DNA of 46,648 bases from Oscillospiraceae bacterium (lineage in GTDB: Bacteria; Bacillota; Clostridia; Oscillospirales; Oscillospiraceae). Below, piece by piece: positions 42,652-46,648 of this stretch; position 1 is the stretch's first letter, and the number at the start of each line of letters is the position of its first letter. The notes beneath the pieces are model-generated. The model was not told the origin of the DNA. It was given only the letters and a program-made list of their open reading frames with translations, and did not search any database. The position numbers were made by a program, and so were the translations under genes. The stretch lies in contig JAFTIZ010000034.1 in assembly GCA_017456645.1 (NCBI GenBank), forward strand, positions 1-46,648. Direction: 5' to 3'.

Positions 42652-43842
42652 TTATAAGAGATTGAGTGCCTGGGTCAGAATCGCGTTGGCGGCATCTTCC
42701 TTGGATTGGAGTGGAAGCTCCACCGTTTCATTTGCGGTTATCAGGGTGATAATGTTGGTGTCCACGCCGAAGCCGGCACCGTCCTGCTTCAAGTTGTTGG
42801 CGCAGATCATGTCAACGCCTTTGCTGACAAGCTTTTTGCGGCTGTTTTCGACCATGTTCTGAGTTTCCATGGAGAAGCCGCAGATAATCTGTCCACTACG
42901 GCGGTTTTCGCCTAAGTATTTTAAAATATCTTGGGTTCTGGCTAGAGGAATAAACAGCTCGCCATCCTTTTTCTTCATTTTGTCATCGTTGTACTGCGCC
43001 GGTGTATAGTCAGCCACGGCGGCAGCCTTGAAGATCAGATCGGCGTTGGGTGCTTCGGCAGCCACGGCATCAAACATCTCCTGAGCGGATACCACATTCA
43101 CGAGCTTGACAAAGGGCGGGGGAGTGATGGCAGTAGGGCCGGTTACCAGTGTGACCTCTGCGCCCCGCAGCATGGCCATTTTTGCGATGGCATAACCCAT
43201 TTTGCCGGTGGAATGATTGGTCAGATACCGCACGGGATCCAGAGATTCCTGCGTAGGACCGGCGGTGACAAGCACATGCTTGCCGGCAAGATCCTTGGGC
43301 ATGGCGAGGGCGCGCAGGATGTACTGCAGCAGCTCCTCCGGCTCAGGCAGCTTGCCCTTGCCGACGGCACCGCAGGCAAGTCTGCCGCTGGCAGGCTCGA
43401 TGACCTCCCAGCCGTAGCGGCGCAGAAGGGCAAGATTATCCTGCGTCACGGGGTTTTCGTACATATTGGTATTCATAGCCGGTGCGATCAGCTTTGGACA
43501 GCGGCAGGCCAGCGCGGTGGTAGTCAGCATATCATCTGCCAGACCGTGAGCCAGCTTGGCGCAGACGTTGGCGGTAGCCGGTGCGATGATCATCAGATCC
43601 GTCCGCTGCGCCAAAGAGATGTGCTCCACCTGATGATTGAAATTCCGGTCAAAGGTGTCTACCATTACCCGACGGCCGGTGAGCTCCTCAAAGGTTAAGG
43701 CAGTTATGAACTGGGTGGCGTTTTTCGTCATGACCACCTCCACAGCGGCATGCTGCTTGACCAGCAGGGATGCCAGTGCGGCTGCTTTGTAAGCCGCGAT
43801 TCCGCCGGTTACGCCCAGTAATACAGTTTTTCCTTTCAGCAT
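42652..43842 (-). CDS. coaBC: Bifunctional phosphopantothenoylcysteine decarboxylase/synthetase
   Basis: A 396-residue enzyme, minus strand. It adds cysteine to 4'-phosphopantothenate and then decarboxylates it, two steps of coenzyme A synthesis. The N-terminal CoaC flavoprotein part has GVTGGIAAYKA, H74 (VEHISL), PAMNTNM (121-127) and C157 (LACGAVG), matching known catalytic positions. The CoaB part (about 180-396) has TAGPTQE, NHSTGKMG and KMKKKDGE. It is divergent from the probable pantothenate transporter and coaX, so all three belong to one pathway. Confidence 0.96.
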   Translation of the reverse strand: MLKGKTVLLGVTGGIAAYKAAALASLLVKQHAAVEVVMTKNATQFITALTFEELTGRRVMVDTFDRNFNHQVEHISLAQRTDLMIIAPATANVCAKLAHGLADDMLTTTALACRCPKLIAPAMNTNMYENPVTQDNLALLRRYGWEVIEPASGRLACGAVGKGKLPEPEELLQYILRALAMPKDLAGKHVLVTAGPTQESLDPVRYLTNHSTGKMGYAIAKMAMLRGAEVTLVTGPTAITPPPFVKLVNVVSAQEMFDAVAAEAPNADLIFKAAAVADYTPAQYNDDKMKKKDGELFIPLARTQDILKYLGENRRSGQIICGFSMETQNMVENSRKKLVSKGVDMICANNLKQDGAGFGVDTNIITLITANETVELPLQSKEDAANAILTQALNLL

Positions 43843-43871
43843 AGGGCTTCCTCCGTGTTTGTTATATGGTC

Positions 43872-43900
43872 ATTATAACCCACATCGGCTGATCTGTAAA
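43872..43900 (-). promoter_or_regulatory. Promoter of coaBC
   Basis: On the minus strand, TTTACA (43895-43900) and TATAAT (43872-43877), 17-base spacer, about 30 bases from the ATG at 43842. Confidence 0.82.
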
Positions 43901-43914
43901 GTGTCCAAAAATTC

Positions 43915-43943
43915 TTGCATTCTACGCAAAATGCTGGTATAAT
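43915..43943 (+). promoter_or_regulatory. Promoter of the ECF S component-coaX unit
   Basis: TTGCAT at 43915-43920 and TATAAT at 43938-43943 with a 17-base spacer. It is divergent from the coaBC promoter with 14 bases between the two -35 boxes. Confidence 0.82.
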
Positions 43944-44008
43944 GTCTGCGGTTTCATATTGAATATGCGCTGTATCTCTTTGGGAACGGCAGCAGGAGGT
44001 AATTGAAT

Positions 44009-44617
44009 ATGACAAAAAAGTCCTCGGGCACCCATAAGCTGGTGACCTTAGCGATGCTCAGTGCAATTATGCTGATTATGTCCTTTACGCCCCTTGGGTA
44101 TCTGAATATCGGCCCTCTGGCGATCTCTCTGAATATGATCCCCGTGGGCATCGCGGCTATTGCCCTTGGCCCTACCGGCGGTGCTGTACTGGGTGCTATG
44201 TTTGGTATTACCAGCTTTCTGCAGTGTATTGGCGTGGGCGGAACCAGTGCCATGGGCGTGGTTTTGTTTGAGATCAGCCCTGTGCTGGCGTTTATCCAGC
44301 GGTTTTTGCCTCGTTTGCTGGCTGGTCTTTTGTCCGGCCTGATCTACGAGGGCATGAAGAAGCTTTCTAACACCACGTTCGCCGGCTTCGTTACCGGCTT
44401 TTCTGCCGCACTGCTTAATACAGCGCTGTTTATGCTGGCGCTGGTGCTGCTGTTCGGTCATACGGAGTATATGCAAGACCTGATCGGCGGGAGAAATGTG
44501 ATTGTGTTTATCTTCGCCTTCGTTGGCATTAACGCGGCGGTGGAGATGATCGCCACTACGGCGGTGGTGGGTCTTGTGGGCAAGGTTCTCAATCAAGTTG
44601 TACTTTCCCGGAGGTAA
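44009..44617 (+). CDS. panT: ECF transporter S component, probable pantothenate uptake (PanT-like)
   Basis: A 202-residue membrane protein; GCAGGAGGT lies about 9 bases upstream of ATG 44009. Five to six helices, with the ECF S-component N-terminal pattern (LVTLAMLSAIMLIM) and an IGPLAISLNMIPVGIAAIALGPTGGA segment split by helices. S components bind the vitamin and share an EcfA/A'/T module encoded elsewhere. Pantothenate is inferred because coaX starts 5 bases downstream and coaBC is divergent; riboflavin or another vitamin cannot be excluded by sequence alone. Confidence 0.82.
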   Translation: MTKKSSGTHKLVTLAMLSAIMLIMSFTPLGYLNIGPLAISLNMIPVGIAAIALGPTGGAVLGAMFGITSFLQCIGVGGTSAMGVVLFEISPVLAFIQRFLPRLLAGLLSGLIYEGMKKLSNTTFAGFVTGFSAALLNTALFMLALVLLFGHTEYMQDLIGGRNVIVFIFAFVGINAAVEMIATTAVVGLVGKVLNQVVLSRR

Positions 44618-44622
44618 ATGCT

Positions 44623-45390
44623 ATGCTGCTTGCTATCGACATTGGTAATACCAATATTCTCATCGGCGGTTTGAAGGACGGCAATATTGTTTTCAAAGCT
44701 CGAATCGCTACCGATCGCACCCGCACTTCCGATCAGTATGGCGTGGAGATCAAGAATATGATCGAGGCGTTTGGTGCCAAACTATCCGATATTTCCGATT
44801 GTATCATTTCTTCTGTCGTACCGCCGGTCTTTAATTCTGTGTGTACCGGAGTGATCAAGATTATCGGTAAACAGCCTATGGTGGTCGGCCCTGGTCTAAA
44901 AACCGGATTGAACATTCATGTGGATGTGCCTTCTCAAGTGGGCAGCGACCGCATCGTTATCGCTGTGGCAGCACTGGCGGAATACAAAACACCGCTGATT
45001 CTGATCGATATGGGCACTGCTACAACCATTGAGGTAGTAGAGCCTGAGAATGTGTATTTGGGCGGTGTGATCTTCCCCGGTGTGAAGGTTTCACTGGATG
45101 CTCTGACCAGCCGCGCCGCACAGCTGCCGGGCATCAGCCTTGATAAGCCCCGCAACGTTATCGGCAAGAACACCATTGATTGTATGCGTAGCGGCACTAT
45201 GTACGGCAACGCCGCCATGATCGACGGTATCGTTGACCGGATCGAGGAAGAGCTTGGACACAAGTCTACCTTGATCGCCACCGGCGGTCTTGCGCAGTTC
45301 ATTACACCGCTGTGCAAGCGCAAAATCATTGTGGAAAAGGATCTTCTGCTTAAGGGTTTGTATATCCTGTATCAGAAAAATAAAAAATAA
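44623..45390 (+). CDS. coaX: Type III pantothenate kinase
   Basis: A 255-residue kinase for the first step of coenzyme A synthesis from pantothenate. GGAGGT precedes ATG 44623. D6-IGNTN forms the phosphate-binding loop; VGSDRI and DMGTATT are the other family motifs; the C-terminal LIATGGLAQF is typical. Type III enzymes are not inhibited by coenzyme A. It follows the S component by 5 bases, supporting import-coupled phosphorylation. The IS3 element begins 10 bases after its stop, leaving the gene intact. Confidence 0.97.
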   Translation: MLLAIDIGNTNILIGGLKDGNIVFKARIATDRTRTSDQYGVEIKNMIEAFGAKLSDISDCIISSVVPPVFNSVCTGVIKIIGKQPMVVGPGLKTGLNIHVDVPSQVGSDRIVIAVAALAEYKTPLILIDMGTATTIEVVEPENVYLGGVIFPGVKVSLDALTSRAAQLPGISLDKPRNVIGKNTIDCMRSGTMYGNAAMIDGIVDRIEEELGHKSTLIATGGLAQFITPLCKRKIIVEKDLLLKGLYILYQKNKK

Positions 45391-45400
45391 CGTATGCTTA

Positions 45401-45430
45401 TGAACTGCACCCCATTTGTTAGACAAGTAT
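45401..45430. repeat. Left terminal inverted repeat of the IS3-family element
   Basis: TGAACTGCACCCC plus GTTAGACAA match the reverse complement of 110-139 at 22 of 30 positions without gaps. Confidence 0.85.
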
Positions 45431-45465
45431 GATATAATACTTGTACTAAGAAATGGGGTGTTTTT
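45408..45465 (+). promoter_or_regulatory. IS left-end hairpin: likely block on read-through transcription
   Basis: CACCCCATTT (45408-45417) pairs with AAATGGGGTG (45451-45460), and ACAAGTAT (45423-45430) pairs with ATACTTGT (45437-45444), followed by TTTTT. The full hairpin forms only in RNA that enters from outside (for example from coaX). It would then act as a terminator and also hide the GGGG ribosome-binding site of orfA. Confidence 0.75.
45430..45438 (+). promoter_or_regulatory. IS internal promoter (extended -10)
   Basis: TG-A-TATAAT at 45430-45438 lies in the central loop of the left-end hairpin. No good -35 at 17 bases is visible, so the extended -10 probably compensates. RNA starting near 45445 lacks the left hairpin arms and can be translated. 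Confidence 0.6.
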
Positions 45466-45467
45466 CT

Positions 45468-45812
45468 ATGCCAAAAGGAGTACCTAACAAACGCTACACA
45501 CCGGAGTTTAAGCAGATGGTTGTGGAAACTATGATGCGAGACAAAATTAGCTACTGTGAAGCAGCACGGCAATTCGATGTGTCAAATCACCACAGGGTTG
45601 CAGATTGGGAACGGATTTATCTTATGGAGGGCCCTGAGGGATTGTACATTGAGCGCCGTGGCCGCGGCAGCAAAGGTCGCCCGCCGAAATTTCCCAAAGA
45701 GGTGGAAGAAGATCTGCTGAAAGAGGTTCAGCGGCTGAGAGCGGAGAATGCATACCTAAAAAAATTGCAGGCCTTGGTTCTGGAGAGAGAGCGACACCAG
45801 AAGAAAAAATGA
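45468..45812 (+). CDS. IS3-family OrfA (helix-turn-helix DNA-binding protein)
   Basis: A 114-residue protein. ATG 45468 is preferred over 45453 because GGGG at 45455-45458 is then 9 bases upstream. It has an N-terminal helix-turn-helix (TPEFKQMVVETMM, then SYCEAARQFDVSNHHRVADWER) and a C-terminal leucine-zipper-like coiled coil (EDLLKEVQRLRAENAYLKKL). It binds the IS ends. The end AAGAAAAAATGA overlaps the orfB start and contains an A6 run suited to -1 frameshifting. Confidence 0.93.
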   Translation: MPKGVPNKRYTPEFKQMVVETMMRDKISYCEAARQFDVSNHHRVADWERIYLMEGPEGLYIERRGRGSKGRPPKFPKEVEEDLLKEVQRLRAENAYLKKLQALVLERERHQKKK

Positions 45813-46648
45813 TGGTGATCCAGGAACTAAGGCGAGAATATAAACTGGATATGCTGCTGGAAATCGCTCAATTGCCCCGGTCAACATTCTACTATCATAG
45901 TAAGCAGCAAAGCAAAGAGGATAAGTATGCCCATGCCAAGGCAGAAATCGCTGTAATCCACCATGAGAACAAGGGTAGATACGGCTATCGTCGTATTACA
46001 GATGAACTGCATAACCGCGGAATTTTACTGAATCATAAGACTGTACAGCGGTTAATGAAGGAATTGGGGCTAATTTGCCGTGTTCGGATGAAGAAATACC
46101 GTTCCTACAAGGGCGAAAAGGGTACTACTGCGGACAATGTACTGGATCGTGAATTCCGTGCAGAAAAGCCGAACCAGAAATGGGTTACCGATGTAACAGA
46201 GTTCCGCCTGTTCGGTCAGAAGCTGTATCTATCTCCAATTCTCGATCTGTGCAGTGGTGATATCGTAACTTATACATTATCCGACAGTCCAAATCTTTTG
46301 ATGGTAACAACTATGCTGGAACAGGCATTTGCGAAAATTCCGAATGATACAAAACTACTTCTTCATTCTGATCAAGGCTGGCACTACCGGCACAAGAAGT
46401 ATGTTCAGATGTTACAGGACAAGGGCATCCGCCAGAGCATGAGCCACAAGGGTAACTGTTATGACAATGCTGTAATGGAAAATTTCTTCGGTCATCTAAA
46501 AAGCGAATTACTCTATCTGCAAGAGTTTGAGTCCATGGAACACTTCAAACAGGAATTGATTGAATACATAGATTACTACAATAATAGGCGCATCAAGGCA
46601 AGATTAAAGGGCTTGCCGCCTGCATTACACAGACAGCAAGCCCTTTCA
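45809..46648 (+). CDS. IS3-family OrfB transposase (DDE integrase), cut by window end
   Basis: 280 residues are visible; the overlap with the window start implies a complete length of 282 residues. ATG 45809 overlaps the orfA stop (ATGA) in the -1 frame, so production is by frameshift fusion, by coupling, or both. An HTH_21-type segment (YGYRRITDEL, LNHKTVQRLMKELGL) precedes the catalytic core: D128 (WVTDVTEF), D188 (LLHSDQGWHY) and E224 (NAVMENFFGHLKSE), the DD(35)E spacing. All catalytic residues are present. Confidence 0.95.
   Translation, partial: MMVIQELRREYKLDMLLEIAQLPRSTFYYHSKQQSKEDKYAHAKAEIAVIHHENKGRYGYRRITDELHNRGILLNHKTVQRLMKELGLICRVRMKKYRSYKGEKGTTADNVLDREFRAEKPNQKWVTDVTEFRLFGQKLYLSPILDLCSGDIVTYTLSDSPNLLMVTTMLEQAFAKIPNDTKLLLHSDQGWHYRHKKYVQMLQDKGIRQSMSHKGNCYDNAVMENFFGHLKSELLYLQEFESMEHFKQELIEYIDYYNNRRIKARLKGLPPALHRQQALS
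46565..46648. repeat. Terminal direct repeat, copy 2 (identical to 1-84)
   Basis: Same 84 bases as the window start, within the 3' part of orfB. Confidence 0.97.

Larger units (their letters stand above)
45401..46648 (+). mobile_element. IS3-family (IS150-like group) insertion sequence, left 1248 bases
   Basis: The left edge is base 45401 (TGAACTGCACCCC). It carries orfA and orfB in the IS3 arrangement with a DD(35)E transposase. The window ends before the orfB stop; adding bases 85-139 of the window start would complete it to about 1303 bases. No visible damage, so it may be active. The IS150-group label is a judgement from OrfA/OrfB layout and length. Confidence 0.93.

Noticed and set aside
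45423-45460. CRISPR or phage attachment-type repeat
   Set aside because: The inverted repeats belong to the IS3 left end; there are no regularly spaced direct repeats.
1-46648. Circular plasmid or phage genome because the ends overlap
   Set aside because: The overlap lies inside an IS3 transposase gene, and the content is chromosomal (rplS, tig, clpPX, lon, ftsK, coaX). No replication, packaging or partition genes are present.

Overview
The window looks like chromosomal DNA of a Gram-positive, low-to-mid GC member of the Clostridia, probably an Oscillospirales/Ruminococcaceae-type gut anaerobe. This rests on strong AGGAGG-type ribosome-binding sites, many lipobox lipoproteins, TTG starts, textbook TTGACA/TATAAT-like promoters with 17-base spacers, and Bacillota-type synteny: rplS-lepB-rbgA-rnhB-yraN, tig-clpP-clpX-lon-engB, tepA...ftsK/spoIIIE. 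The organism assignment is inference; no rRNA is present.

Layout. Bases 1-139 are the right end of an IS3-family element and 45401-46648 are the left 1248 bases of a same-orientation copy. The first 84 and last 84 bases are identical. From 304 to 4476 lie three lipoproteins sharing a transthyretin-like (Cna-B/carboxypeptidase-regulatory-like) domain; two also carry a thioredoxin/TlpA-type domain with CxxC. From 4736 to 13386 lie a 2416-residue membrane-anchored subtilisin-like protease with Big2-like domains and a long BspA-type leucine-rich-repeat region, and a lipoprotein with repeat and GLUG-like motifs. From 13414 to 20709 is a complete oligopeptide ABC importer (binding protein, two permeases, two ATPases) plus a small membrane protein. 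Together these suggest a surface proteolysis and peptide uptake locus.

On the minus strand, 20752-23087 encodes a polytopic membrane protein with a C-terminal CTEC motif and a membrane 4Fe-4S protein fused to an extracytoplasmic thioredoxin domain. This pair could pass electrons across the membrane to surface thioredoxin-like proteins such as those at 304-4028. The combination is the most interesting candidate system in the window.

From 24204 to 38196 the content is mostly housekeeping: ribosomal protein L19, two tandem signal peptidases I, RbgA, RNase HII, YraN, an M19 dipeptidase, a threonine-synthase-like protein that lacks the PLP lysine, a phosphoesterase, trigger factor, ClpP, ClpX, Lon, EngB, a small Cys-containing unknown, a TSCPD protein and a YbaK deacylase. 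From 38300 to 42607 come TepA, a UppP/BacA-like membrane protein with degraded catalytic motifs, and the FtsK/SpoIIIE translocase. From 42652 to 45390 a coenzyme A module follows: CoaBC, a probable pantothenate ECF S component, and CoaX. The IS3 element starts 10 bases after the coaX stop codon.

No tRNA, rRNA, CRISPR array, prophage or replication origin was seen. No stretch longer than about 300 bases lacks a gene. All intergenic regions examined contain promoters, terminators, hairpins or leaders as listed.
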